DNA from: Sorangium cellulosum So ce56
GTDB taxonomy: Bacteria; Myxococcota_A; Polyangia; Polyangiales; Polyangiaceae
NCBI RefSeq assembly: GCF_000067165.1
Contig: NC_010162.1
Coordinates: 3,404,501 to 3,468,500 of the forward strand
Length of the DNA stretch: 64,000 bases
Direction: 5' to 3'
Numbering within the stretch: the stretch's first letter is position 1; each line of letters opens with the position of its first letter. The position numbers and the translations under genes are program-made. The notes under the pieces are model-generated. The model was given only the letters and a program-made list of their open reading frames with translations. It did no database searches and was not told where the DNA came from. This document shows, piece by piece, positions 18,854 through 27,505 of this stretch.

Positions 18854-18886
18854 GAGCGGGGCGCAGGTTGAAGGTGCGCCCCGCTC
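18854..18886 (-). promoter_or_regulatory. Perfect 12-bp hairpin in the rsr leader
   Basis: GAGCGGGGCGCA and its exact complement are separated by nine bases, about 45 bases upstream of the rsr ATG. No T-run follows in the direction of rsr transcription, so it does not look like an intrinsic terminator. A perfect -35 element TTGACA on the minus strand (18939-18934) lies further upstream but with a poor -10 (ACCATC after 17 bases). The hairpin could be a leader structure controlling rsr, a processing site between the tRNA-like RNA and the mRNA, or a second small RNA. Confidence 0.45.
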
Positions 18887-18977
18887 GTAGAAAACGGGCG
18901 CAGCGCGGAGGATGGTGGTCACGGGGTTGGTCGTGTCAAAACGAAGGAACCGTGACGCTCACTGCCGCGCTGCACCC

Positions 18978-19115
18978 TGGTGCCAGAGGCGGGACTCGAA
19001 CCCGCGACCTCGTCCTGAGAAGGGAAGTAACCCCGGAGCTCACTGCCGGCGCTCATCGCGCCGGAGAACACCGTCCGGAGTTGTTTTCGCGCTCTAACCG
19101 CTGAGCTACTCTGGC
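18978..19115 (-). ncRNA. tRNA-like RNA with extended arm replacing the anticodon arm; candidate Y RNA of the Ro60 locus
   Basis: The 138-nt minus-strand sequence has a perfect 7-bp acceptor stem (GCCAGAG with CTCTGGC), discriminator A, an encoded CCA, a D-arm (GCTC-AGCGGTTA-GAGC) and a T-arm (GCGGG-TTCGAGT-CCCGC), with the GG and TTC loop bases needed for the tRNA elbow. Nucleotides 27-105 are not a normal anticodon arm: an 8-bp helix (AACTCCGG with CCGGGGTT, one G-U) encloses a 7-bp GC hairpin (CCGGCGC-GATGA-GCGCCGG). If nt 27-88 (62 nt) are removed, exactly 76 nt remain with loop CTTCTCA (anticodon UCU) but one stem mismatch and C at position 37. It lies 166 bases upstream of rsr, same strand. 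Readings: a Y RNA with tRNA module, an interrupted tRNA-Arg, or a decayed tRNA. Confidence 0.7.
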
Positions 19116-19456
19116 GTGGACGCTGGGGGGTATTGCAGGGCGGATGCCAAGGTGGTCTCGGCCGGTGCCGACCGCAGAAACTCCGGGGTTCACGGGCGGG
19201 AGCGAGGGCAGCCGACGGGTCCCGTCCGTGCGCTGCATATCCTACGGGATAAAATCCTAGATGAAACGCTAGAACGGGGCGATCGCCGTGGTCGGCGCGC
19301 CAGAAGGCGCGCGCCGCCGACGAACGCGCCCGTCGAGCGAGCCGGCTGCGACGCGGCGCGAGGGATGTGGCGCAGCCTGGCCCATGAGGCGGGGGATGAG
19401 CGGGATGCGCCAGAATTGGCCGTGCTCGGCGGCATCGGGTTTGCTGGAGCCGCCTC
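19116..19456. other. Intergenic region between the tRNA-like RNA and the LRR lipoprotein gene
   Basis: About 340 bases separating divergent units. I see no gene. It must hold the promoters of the tRNA-like RNA (minus strand) and of the LRR lipoprotein (plus strand). The short AT-richer patch around 19240-19265 (TACGGGATAAAATCCTAGATG) is the only notable part; it includes a TATGAT-like segment but no clear -35. Confidence 0.35.
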
Positions 19457-20725
19457 ATGCTCATCCGAACGCCAAGCTGCTTCGTGTTGGCCACGTACCT
19501 TTCCCTCTTCGGCTGCGCCCCCCTCGACGACGATGGGAGCGCGTCGGACACGGGCGGCGCTCCGGGCGCGAGCGTCGACGCCAGGCCCGCTCCGGAGGGC
19601 TGCAGCGGTATTCTGGAGGTGTCGGATCCGGCGCTCGCCGCGGGCCTCCGACAGATGCTTGGCCTCGGCGCCGACGAGCCGATTCCGGGGGCGGCGGTCG
19701 CCGTTCCTCGATTGCTCATCCTCAGCAGACTCGGCATCGAGGACCTGAGCGGCCTCGAGTGCGCCACGTCGGCCGAGCAGCTGGCCCTCGGAGGTAACGA
19801 GATCGAGGACATCTCGGTCCTCGCGCGCCTGCCGCGGATCACTTCCTTGTACCTGGACGAGAATCGGATCGTCTCGCTGGGTGCGCTCTCCGGGCACCCG
19901 GCGCTCTCCACGCTGTCCGCGAAGGACAATCTCATCTCGTCGACGGGCGACCTCAATGACCTTCCGGAGCTTCAGTACCTGATGTTGTCGGGCAATCCGC
20001 TCGAGGCGCTCGAAGGGCTGGACGGCGTGCAGGCCCTCTACCAACTCGCGGTCGATCGCACGCACATCGCCGAGCTCTCGAGCCTCTCCAAGTTTCCGGC
20101 CCTGAACGTCGCGCACTTCACGAACACCGACGTGAGGAGTCTCGGGACGCTGCCGCGCCACGGCTCCCTGAGGGCGCTGATCCTGGCGGATGCGGAGGTC
20201 GAGGACGCGCGCCTCGGAGCGGAGCTTCCAGCCCTCGAGAACCTTCAGCTCGACGGCAATCACATCGCGTCGATCGCGGGGCTCGATCCCGCGAACGTGC
20301 CCAAGCTGAAGAACCTGGGGCTCGATCGCAATCCGCTGACGGACACGTCCCCGCTCGCCAGCCACCCGCAGCTGGTGGTGGTGCAGATCAGCGAGATCGG
20401 ATCGAGCGGCGCGGATCTGAGCTGGGTCACGGGGCTCACGGGTCTCACGTGGATCGAGGCGCGCTCCGACGCCATCACCGACCTCACACCCCTCCTGGGC
20501 GTACAGCGCATCGTCAGACTGGATCTGTCGGACAACCTGATCGAGGACGCGTCTCCGCTGAACGACGTCGTGTTCCAATCCTGCGCGCGGGTCTCTCTCT
20601 CGGGGAACCCCGGCGAGAGCTCGTTCGGCAGCGTGCTGGACGCGCTCTGCGCGAGGAATATCGAGGTCGACGGCCATTGCTCGCCCGCTGCGTGCACTCC
20701 TTGCCCGAACGCGAACTGCGAATGA
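19457..20725 (+). CDS. Leucine-rich-repeat lipoprotein (internalin-like)
   Basis: A 422-residue predicted lipoprotein: the N-terminal signal CFVLATYLSLFGC ends in a lipobox, followed by an acidic, Gly/Ala-rich linker. From about residue 75 there are about 13 consecutive leucine-rich repeats of the internalin/SDS22 type, about 22 residues each, with the pattern L..L.L..N.I.DIS.L (for example LALGGNEIEDISVLARLP and LYLDENRIVSLGALSG). The C-terminus is Cys-rich (CSPAACTPCPNANCE). The protein would be displayed on the outer membrane or in the periplasm and bind other proteins. The repeat frame is complete and intact. It stands alone, with long gaps on both sides. Confidence 0.85.
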   Translation: MLIRTPSCFVLATYLSLFGCAPLDDDGSASDTGGAPGASVDARPAPEGCSGILEVSDPALAAGLRQMLGLGADEPIPGAAVAVPRLLILSRLGIEDLSGLECATSAEQLALGGNEIEDISVLARLPRITSLYLDENRIVSLGALSGHPALSTLSAKDNLISSTGDLNDLPELQYLMLSGNPLEALEGLDGVQALYQLAVDRTHIAELSSLSKFPALNVAHFTNTDVRSLGTLPRHGSLRALILADAEVEDARLGAELPALENLQLDGNHIASIAGLDPANVPKLKNLGLDRNPLTDTSPLASHPQLVVVQISEIGSSGADLSWVTGLTGLTWIEARSDAITDLTPLLGVQRIVRLDLSDNLIEDASPLNDVVFQSCARVSLSGNPGESSFGSVLDALCARNIEVDGHCSPAACTPCPNANCE

Positions 20726-21235
20726 GCGCCTCGGCTCGACGGCGCCGAGCCAGGGCGCTGCGCGCGGACCGCCTTTCACGTCAGGATCCCTGGCCGTGGG
20801 GATCCAGAGGGCGCGTGAGGCGGACCTGTGCGGGGGATCCGGAACGTCGCGACCGTGGCGCGCGCTCATCACCGTGGACGCGAGGGGGGTACGATCCAGG
20901 GATCGGTAGAATTTTGAAGGAACGCCCAGATCCAGACCTGGGGGTTACGTCGTGGCGCGTGCCCTGGGGTAGGTCGAGACCTCTGAGGCGGGTGCGAGGG
21001 GAGGGCTCAGCCAGGTCGCGACGTCGGCGGCAGGCTGGAGACGAGGGTCTGGTCAGGTCGCGACGTCGGCGGCAGGCTGGAGACGAGGGTCTGGTCAGGT
21101 CGCGACGTCGGCGGCAGGCTGTCGTCGGCTGCGCCCCCGTTCCCGCTCTCGCGAGCTCGACTCCTTTCGTCGGCGCCGGCGACAGGTATGATGGCGCCCG
21201 CCCTGAACGCGCACGCGCGCGGTGGAGTCGCTCCC
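20726..21235. other. Gene-free stretch with a tandem repeat
   Basis: About 510 bases without a credible gene. The only structure I see is the 42-bp tandem repeat at 21012-21121. Confidence 0.4.
21012..21121. repeat. Tandem repeat, 42-bp unit, 2.6 copies
   Basis: Units beginning CAGGTCGCGACGTCGGCGGC start at 21012, 21054 and 21096 (26 bases of the third). The copies are identical over their shared length, so the duplication is recent or maintained. It lies about 115 bases upstream of the His-tailed protein gene. Each unit contains TCGCGA. Function is unknown. Confidence 0.88.
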
Positions 21236-21997
21236 ATGCCCGATCCCTACATCTACCAGCGTGACATCGAGACGTACGGCCGTTTCACCGCGTCGCAGAT
21301 CCAGAAGCTCGTCCTGCCGGTCGACGCGGGGTTCGACAAGGCGCTGCGCACCGTCACGGCGCGCCTCGACGCCGCGACCGAGGCCCTGCGCAAGGCGAAG
21401 CTGGACGCGACGGCCGCTCCCGTGCCTCCCGGCGCGTCCCGCGGCTCGAGGGGCGGCCGGACCAACCCGGTCGCGGCGGGCCGCGGCCTGCTGCGCCGCC
21501 TCGTGGAGCACGCCGCCTCGCGGCCCAACGGGGTCGCGCTGGCCCGCGAGCTCCTCCAGGGCCAGACGCTCGCCACCGTGCTGCGCCGCCGCCCCGCGGC
21601 GCTCGCCGCGGCGCTGACGCGCGCGATCGAGGTGCTCGAGCAGCACGAGGGGCAGCTGCCCGAGCGCGAGGCGTGGACGGCCGACCTCGAGCGCTCCCGG
21701 GACGCCCTCGAGCCGCTCATCCGGAGCGTGCGCAAGACGCGGCTCGCGCGCCGCACCATCACCCCGGAGATGAAGGCCGCGCGCGACGAGTGGCTCAACA
21801 CCTACCGCGCGGCGAAGCTCCTCGTGGAGTGTGTGCTCCGGCTCCACGGCAAGACGTCGTTGATGCCCGAGATCTTCGGCGATCTGCCGCGTGCCCCCCG
21901 CGCCGCCGCGGTGGCCACCGCCGGGCGACGCCCACAGGCCAGCGCGCACGCGCACGCGCACGCGCACGCGCACGAGCACGAGCACGAGCACGCGTGA
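21236..21997 (+). CDS. Hypothetical protein with His-rich C-terminal tail
   Basis: A 253-residue, mostly alpha-helical protein without signal peptide or membrane segment. The N-terminus PDPYIYQRDIETYGRFTASQIQKL and the central helices (ALRTVTARLDAATEALRKAKLDA, LARELLQGQTLATVLRRRPAAL) are not from a family I recognise. The tail is an alternating His repeat (AHAHAHAHAHEHEHEHA) that would bind Ni2+, Zn2+ or similar ions. In DNA it is a simple CACGCG/CACGAG repeat, so its length may vary between strains. I chose the ATG at 21236 because GGAG is placed about eight bases before it; an ATG pair at 21188-21191 is a possible earlier start. A bidirectional hairpin follows at 22059. Confidence 0.7.
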   Translation: MPDPYIYQRDIETYGRFTASQIQKLVLPVDAGFDKALRTVTARLDAATEALRKAKLDATAAPVPPGASRGSRGGRTNPVAAGRGLLRRLVEHAASRPNGVALARELLQGQTLATVLRRRPAALAAALTRAIEVLEQHEGQLPEREAWTADLERSRDALEPLIRSVRKTRLARRTITPEMKAARDEWLNTYRAAKLLVECVLRLHGKTSLMPEIFGDLPRAPRAAAVATAGRRPQASAHAHAHAHAHEHEHEHA

Positions 21998-22058
21998 CGA
22001 TTCCGCCGCTCACGCCGGAGCTCGACGGGTTGAAACCGCCAGGAGAGAGCGGAATTTA

Positions 22059-22126
22059 GAACCGCCATGACACCACGGACGCCAAGGAGAGAAAGAATCT
22101 TGGCGTCCTCGGCGCCATGGCGGTTC
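22059..22126. terminator. Large imperfect palindrome between convergent genes
   Basis: GAACCGCCATG at 22059-22069 pairs with CATGGCGGTTC at 22116-22126, and inside it GGACGCCAAG at 22077-22086 pairs with CTTGGCGTCC at 22099-22108, around a 12-base purine-rich loop. The result is a two-part stem of 21 bp in 68 bases, located between the 3' ends of the His-tailed gene and the S9 peptidase gene. It could act as a bidirectional terminator even without a T-run. Its sequence theme (CCGCCATG...GGACGCCAAG) resembles dispersed palindromic elements seen in many GC-rich genomes, so a mobile origin is also possible. Confidence 0.55.
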
Positions 22127-22136
22127 ATTTCTCTCC

Positions 22137-24239
22137 TTACCTGCCGTCCCCGCCCCCGAGGTGCGCCCGGAAGAATCGCACGAGGTGCCCGTACTGGAGC
22201 ACCTGGTTGTCCCGCTTCTGCGCGCCGTGCCCCTCGTCGGCGAACAGGATGAGCTCGGACGGGATCTTCCTTGCCTCCAGCGCCTGCTGGATCTGCACCG
22301 ACTCACCCGCAGGGACCCGCGGATCGGACACGCCCTGCACGATCAGCAGAGGCGCCTTCACCCGCTCGAGGTACGTGATCGGCGAGAGCTTGAGCAACGC
22401 GTCCCGGTCCTTGTCGGGATCACCGTACTCGGAGATCCGGAGGATGCGCCGGTAAGGCGCCGTGTTCTGGAGGAACGTCACGAGGTTGCTCATGCCGACG
22501 ACGGCGGCGCCCGCGTCGTACGCGCCGGCGAACATGGTCATGCCGATCAGCGAAGAATAGCCGCCGTAGCTGCCGCCGAAGATGCCGACCTTCGGCGGCC
22601 GGCCCTCGTGGCCGAAGCTCGCCTTGACGAACTTCGCGGCGTCCTCGATGTCCGTGATGACGTCGAGCCGCTTCGCGCCGTCGTCGGCGTGCAGCCATGT
22701 CTTGCCGTAACCGTCGCTCCCGCGGACGTTCGGCTCGACGAACACGAACCCGGCGTCGACGAAGATCTGCGCCCGCGCGCTGAACCCAGCCCTGGTCTGG
22801 GACTCAGGGCCGCCGTGGAAATGGACGATCACGGGACACGGCCGCTCGCACCGCGCGGGGCGGCGCACGAACATCGGGATCTGCGCCCCGTCGCGCGCCG
22901 GATAGGACTCCAGCGCGGCCGCCGAGAACGCGCCCGGCGCCACCTCGGGCATGCTCGGAGCGTGCCACTGCGAAAGCTTGCCTGTCGTCCAGTCGAGGAC
23001 ATGCGCCGTCGCCGGCGACGTCGAGGTCTCCAGGAGCAGCGTCGTGAAACGGCCGTCCCGCGTCGTCGAGCCCGGGATCACGTGATCCGCCGACGGGAGC
23101 GCGGGCAGCTTGATCTCGCGGTGCGACCTCGCGTCGAGCGCGCGGAGCCGCGTGTAGCCCCGCTCGTTCACCGTGTAGAGGATCCTCTTCCTCGCCCGAT
23201 CGATGGAGAACGCGCTGACGTCGAACGGGATCTCCGGCGAGATCGGCGTGAGCTTCCCCGCCTTCCAGCTGTAGAGCCGGCGATGCTCCCCGAGGCGCGG
23301 CGTGAGCACGAGGACCTCGCCGGGGGCGGCGCCGTACAGGGCCTCGTAGTCCTCGCGCTCGCCCTGCCCGAAGAGGGGAGTCAGCGGGTCGGCGCCCGGA
23401 GCGGCCTTCGCGAAAGGCGCCCACTCGAAGAACTCGCTCATGTTGGAGCCCACGTCCTTCGCGAGCAGCAGGCGGCCGTCGGCCGTGGCATCGACGGCGC
23501 GCCAGATGCCCTCTCGATCGAACACGGGCTCTCGCTGCCTCGACGCGATGTCGTACCGGTAGATGACGTACGCGTCCTTCTTGACGTCGTTGGCCCGATA
23601 GTAGACGTGCCGCCCGTCGTCGGAGACGAACTGGAGCTGCGTTTGCACGCCAGGCAGATGCTGGATGGCGACGAGCGGGCCGCCCTTCACGTCCTGTAGA
23701 TAGAGCCCGGGGTTCTCCTCGCCCTTGCGGTCGCGCGAGAGAACGAGGCGCGCACCGTCCGGCGTGACGTCCGCCACGACGGTCGGATCCTCGCCGCCCG
23801 TCAGCTGCAGCGGGAAGCGCTGCGGCCCGTCGAGCCGGAAGACCTGCCTCGTCCCCGTGATCGTCCACGTGAAGTAGAGCGCCTTGCCATCCGGCCCGAG
23901 GACACCTCCGGAAGGAGCGCGCACGTCGAGCATGGCCTGGATCCGGCGCGAGACGTCGTCCGGGAGCGGAGGCGGCGCGTAGCGCGCCAGGATCTCCGGA
24001 GAGACGCTCGCCGCGCCGTGCCCCGCGTACCCGGGCCGCTCCGGCGCGGGCGCGGGCAGCGGCGGTCTAGCGGGCGAAGGGTGCGCCGGAGGCGCTGACG
24101 CGGCAGGCCGAGGCGCAGCCGCCGGAGGGACCGGCGGGGCCGGCGCGCACGCCGCGGAGAGGGCGAGGGAGCCGAGCAAGCCGAGCAAGGAGCGCCGCGC
24201 GGCGCCGTGGCGCACGCGCCGCGTCGAGGAGGACGACAT
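22137..24239 (-). CDS. Prolyl-oligopeptidase family (S9) peptidase, predicted lipoprotein
   Basis: A 700-residue protein. The signal region RRSLLGLLGSLALSAAC has a lipobox ending in Cys, then a Pro/Ala-rich linker of about 45 residues. The middle is a TolB/DPP4-like beta-propeller with repeated GGEDPTVVADVTPDGARLVLSRD-type blades. The C-terminal alpha/beta-hydrolase has the oxyanion region VHFHGGPESQ, the nucleophile elbow GIFGGSYGGYSS, an Asp in GVSDPRVP and the His in ADEGHGAQKRDN, which complete a Ser-Asp-His triad. It would cleave short peptides in the periplasm or at the outer membrane. I chose the ATG at 24239; one nine bases upstream is possible. Confidence 0.9.
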   Translation of the reverse strand: MSSSSTRRVRHGAARRSLLGLLGSLALSAACAPAPPVPPAAAPRPAASAPPAHPSPARPPLPAPAPERPGYAGHGAASVSPEILARYAPPPLPDDVSRRIQAMLDVRAPSGGVLGPDGKALYFTWTITGTRQVFRLDGPQRFPLQLTGGEDPTVVADVTPDGARLVLSRDRKGEENPGLYLQDVKGGPLVAIQHLPGVQTQLQFVSDDGRHVYYRANDVKKDAYVIYRYDIASRQREPVFDREGIWRAVDATADGRLLLAKDVGSNMSEFFEWAPFAKAAPGADPLTPLFGQGEREDYEALYGAAPGEVLVLTPRLGEHRRLYSWKAGKLTPISPEIPFDVSAFSIDRARKRILYTVNERGYTRLRALDARSHREIKLPALPSADHVIPGSTTRDGRFTTLLLETSTSPATAHVLDWTTGKLSQWHAPSMPEVAPGAFSAAALESYPARDGAQIPMFVRRPARCERPCPVIVHFHGGPESQTRAGFSARAQIFVDAGFVFVEPNVRGSDGYGKTWLHADDGAKRLDVITDIEDAAKFVKASFGHEGRPPKVGIFGGSYGGYSSLIGMTMFAGAYDAGAAVVGMSNLVTFLQNTAPYRRILRISEYGDPDKDRDALLKLSPITYLERVKAPLLIVQGVSDPRVPAGESVQIQQALEARKIPSELILFADEGHGAQKRDNQVLQYGHLVRFFRAHLGGGDGR

Positions 24240-24329
24240 GCGGCGCATTTCGCCGGAGCGGGCGCACGCCGGCAAGGTCAAAGGCCGCGCGGCGCGGGCA
24301 AGGTCAAAGCCGTGCGGCGCGGGCCCGCC

Positions 24330-27300
24330 TCAGTCGGGCTCGCCGGGGAGCTTCGCGCGGCCGAGGGCCGCTTCCGCCGCCGCCAGCTGCGCCGCGAGCT
24401 TCCGCAGCTCCTCGGCTTCCTCGCCCTGGAGCGAGATGTTCGGGACGAGCGCGTTCAGGGCGCGGCGGTTGTACGCGAGCCCGAGCGGCGAGCCCTTCTC
24501 GAGGTTCATCACCATCGACTCGGCCAGCACCGCCAGCGCCTCCCGGTGCAACCCCTTCGCCGAGAGCACCTCCGCGAGCGCGGCCGTCGAGCGGGCCAGG
24601 CCGAGCAGGTCGCCGAGCGCCTCCTCGGCCTCGATCGCCGCGGTCAGGCGCTGCGTCGCGCGGTCGAGACGGCCGTTGCGGAGCTCCAGCCGGCCGATCG
24701 TCTCCCACACCCGGGCGAGCTCCCGGGTGTCGCCGAGCTGCTTGTAGGCGCGCTCCGCGGCGAGCGCGTGGTCGAGGCCCATCGACACCGCGTCGGACTC
24801 GCGCCCGGGGCGGGCGGGGACGTGGAGCGGGATCCGCGCGAAGAGGTGGTCGGTCTCGGCGAGCTCGACGCGCGCCGACGGATCGACCCGGGCCCGCTCC
24901 TCGAAGGTCCGGCGCGACTCGATCAGGAGGTGCGTCGCGCGGACGGGATCGCCCATGCGCACGTGGACCGCCGCCTGATCGTTGAGCAGCCGGGCCGCGC
25001 CGAGCGCGTCCCCGGCGTCGAGCAGCTGGCGGCTCGCGGTCGCGAGCTCCTCCAGCGCGCGCTCCAGCGAGCGCGCGTCGCCCATGTCGTAACAGACGCC
25101 GGCGATGAGCGCGGCGACCTCGGCGTGCAGCTCCGGCGGGTCGCCCTGCGCGAGGAGCGCGCGCGCGGCGTCGAGCACCTCGAGCGCGCCCGCGAGCGTG
25201 CTGGCGGGGTCCGGACCGGCCCCCTGCCATTGCACCCGCGCGATGCCCGCGAGCGCGCCGATGCGGAGCCGGCGGCGCGCGGGCGTGGCCGGCATGCCGT
25301 CGAGCAGCGAGAGCGCCTTCCGCCCGTAGCTCAGCGCCTGGGCGTACGCTCCCATGTCAGCCGCCTCGACCGCGGCCGCGCAGTAGCGCCGCGCCGCTTC
25401 CTCGTGCTCGCCCGCCTCGGTCAGGTGCGCCGCCGCGCGCACGTCGTGGAGGTGGCGTCCAGCGCCGTGCGCCGCCGCGCTCGCGGCGCCCGCTGCCTCG
25501 GCGCGATCGGGCGCCGCGGGCGCCGGGTACATGGACACGCCGAGCGGCGCCGCGGCGCGCAGCGACTCGGCCGCGGCGCGCCCGGCGACGGAGTCGGCCG
25601 CCGCCGGCCAGGAGAAGGCGTGGCGGGATCCGGAAGACGAGCGCTCGGACAGCGCGGCAGGGACGCGCAGCGAGGCGCCGCGGGCCGAGCGGCTCGGCTC
25701 GTCCGGGAAGGCGCCGCCGAGGGACGCGAGATCGCGGGGCACCCGCATCGGCCCCGGGATGGGCGCGTCGAGCGAGTCGGGCGGGGCGTCGAACATGATG
25801 GACTCGGGCGGCTCCGAGACGCGGCGGCTCTCGGGGCTGCGGTGGAACAGATCGGCGTAGGGCCACGCGGGATTGCCGGGCCCTGCGGTGGCCATCGGCG
25901 CGGGCCTGTCCTGGGTGACGCGCGGCGGCGCGCGGCGCGTGTTGCTCATGGACGTACCGCCCGCAGGGGCCATGGCAGGCGGCGGCCTCAGCGTCTCGGC
26001 CGCCCGCGGCACCCCGCCGCGCGCCACCGGGAGCGTGGGGTCGGCGGTCTTCTCCCACTCATCGGCGGTCGCCGCGCCGCCGGCCTCGGGGGCCGGCCCG
26101 CCGGCGAGGGGCACGCCGGGCGAAGCGGCCGCTGGTGACGCCGTCGCCGGCGACGGGCCCGGCGGCGGGGGCGCGGCGGCCATCGTGCGCGGCGTCGCCA
26201 TGGCGGGCAACGACGCGGACGGCGGCGCCGTCGAGAGCGGCGGCGCCCCGGCCTTCGCCTGCGCGGCGGCCCTCGTGGTCGGGTCGTCGCCGCGAGGCAC
26301 GCCGAGGTTCGCTCCGCCGATGACGTGCCGCTCGACGGTCGACGTGAGGATGGCCGCGCTCTGGGTCGGCGGCGCCGCGGCATGGGCCGGCGCCGCCGCG
26401 GCATGGGCCGCCTGGTGATCGGCCGCTACGACGCCCGGCGCGGCGCGCGGCTCGCGCGCGGCCGGGGCGTCCGGAGCGGTCCGCTCCTCGCTGAGCAGCG
26501 TCGCGAGCCGCCGGTGCCACACGCGGGCGAGCGACGGGAGGATCGAGCCGCGGAGCGTATCGACGGTCTCCTGCGGGAGATGGAAGCGCCCGTCGCCGCG
26601 GTCCTCGACCGGAACACCCGCGTCCGAGGCGCGCTGCAGCGCCTCGAGCACGTCGAGCGCGTCGACGCGGAGGAGCGCGGCGACGAGCTCGCTCTCGAAC
26701 CCCGAGCCGACGATCGCGCCGGCCCGGAGCACCCGGAGCACCTCGCCGGGCAGCTCGCGCACCGCGACCTGCGGCGGCGGCGGCGGCGGGGGCGTGGTCG
26801 CGCTCGTCAGCGTGATCGCGCCGTCAGTCGGCCGGAGGAGCGCGTCGGCTCCGCAGGCGGCGCGCATCGCGTCGACCAGGCCGCCTGCGGGGCCGGTCGG
26901 CGCGTGCAGGCGGAAGGAGAGGACGAGCGGGACGCGGAGCGCGTCGGGGCGGGACACCACCCGGCGCAGCACGTCGAGCGTGGCAGGATCGGCGTGCTCG
27001 ACCGCGTCGAACACGATGGCCCACGTGCAATCCGCCTGCTGCGCGAGGCGGTTCGCGGTCTCGATGAACTCGGCGTCCACCATCAGCTCGTGCACGTCGC
27101 CGAGGAGGCGGCGCCGGAGCCCCGAGGCGGCGCGGCTGCGCGCCTGATCGAGCGTCGGCTGCGCCCCGCCAGCGAGGCGCTCGATCTGGGTCCGGGCGTC
27201 GCGCAGCGGTCCGAGCGTCATCTCGGGGACGTCGCAGCGCACGCGCACGATCCGCAGCCCGAGCCGCGCCGGCGGATCCCCGGGGACGACGTTCAGCAAG

Positions 27301-27344
27301 GCCGTGTGCCGGCCCTCGGAAATGCGCTGCCAGAGCTGTTCCAC
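24330..27344 (-). CDS. Large TPR protein with degenerate ATPase-like N-terminal domain
   Basis: A 1004-residue protein. The first about 280 residues resemble the AAA/STAND module of transcriptional-activator-type proteins (FDAVEHADPATLDVLRRVV, VLRAGAIVGSGFESELVAALL), but I find no Walker A loop, so nucleotide binding looks lost. A Pro/Ala-rich low-complexity region follows (about 290-610). The last 400 residues form tetratricopeptide repeats (EEAARRYCAAAVEAADMGAYAQALSY, ALAAERAYKQLGDTRELARVWETIGRL). No DNA-binding domain is visible. The start is set by GAGGAGGAG just upstream of a GTG at 27344. A scaffold or signalling protein is likely. Confidence 0.75.
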   Translation of the reverse strand: MEQLWQRISEGRHTALLNVVPGDPPARLGLRIVRVRCDVPEMTLGPLRDARTQIERLAGGAQPTLDQARSRAASGLRRRLLGDVHELMVDAEFIETANRLAQQADCTWAIVFDAVEHADPATLDVLRRVVSRPDALRVPLVLSFRLHAPTGPAGGLVDAMRAACGADALLRPTDGAITLTSATTPPPPPPPQVAVRELPGEVLRVLRAGAIVGSGFESELVAALLRVDALDVLEALQRASDAGVPVEDRGDGRFHLPQETVDTLRGSILPSLARVWHRRLATLLSEERTAPDAPAAREPRAAPGVVAADHQAAHAAAAPAHAAAPPTQSAAILTSTVERHVIGGANLGVPRGDDPTTRAAAQAKAGAPPLSTAPPSASLPAMATPRTMAAAPPPPGPSPATASPAAASPGVPLAGGPAPEAGGAATADEWEKTADPTLPVARGGVPRAAETLRPPPAMAPAGGTSMSNTRRAPPRVTQDRPAPMATAGPGNPAWPYADLFHRSPESRRVSEPPESIMFDAPPDSLDAPIPGPMRVPRDLASLGGAFPDEPSRSARGASLRVPAALSERSSSGSRHAFSWPAAADSVAGRAAAESLRAAAPLGVSMYPAPAAPDRAEAAGAASAAAHGAGRHLHDVRAAAHLTEAGEHEEAARRYCAAAVEAADMGAYAQALSYGRKALSLLDGMPATPARRRLRIGALAGIARVQWQGAGPDPASTLAGALEVLDAARALLAQGDPPELHAEVAALIAGVCYDMGDARSLERALEELATASRQLLDAGDALGAARLLNDQAAVHVRMGDPVRATHLLIESRRTFEERARVDPSARVELAETDHLFARIPLHVPARPGRESDAVSMGLDHALAAERAYKQLGDTRELARVWETIGRLELRNGRLDRATQRLTAAIEAEEALGDLLGLARSTAALAEVLSAKGLHREALAVLAESMVMNLEKGSPLGLAYNRRALNALVPNISLQGEEAEELRKLAAQLAAAEAALGRAKLPGEPD

Positions 27345-27505
27345 GGTCCGCTCCTCCTCTCTCCAGGCGCACACGGCCCAGAGCGGGGCGCATCGTCGTG
27401 CGCCACGGGATCATCCGCGGAGTGAAGCTCGCCGCGGCGTACTTTCGTACGCCTGGCTCGCCTGCCTCGCGGCTGAGCCCGTATCCTACGAGCCTGCGCG
27501 CTGCA

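Noticed and set aside
18978..19115. tRNA with group I intron
   Set aside because: The extra sequence is about 62 nt, far too short for a group I intron and without its conserved core.
18978..19115. tRNA-Sec or tmRNA
   Set aside because: tRNA-Sec has a longer acceptor stem and a long variable arm, not an insert in the anticodon region; no tmRNA tag frame or pseudoknot is seen.
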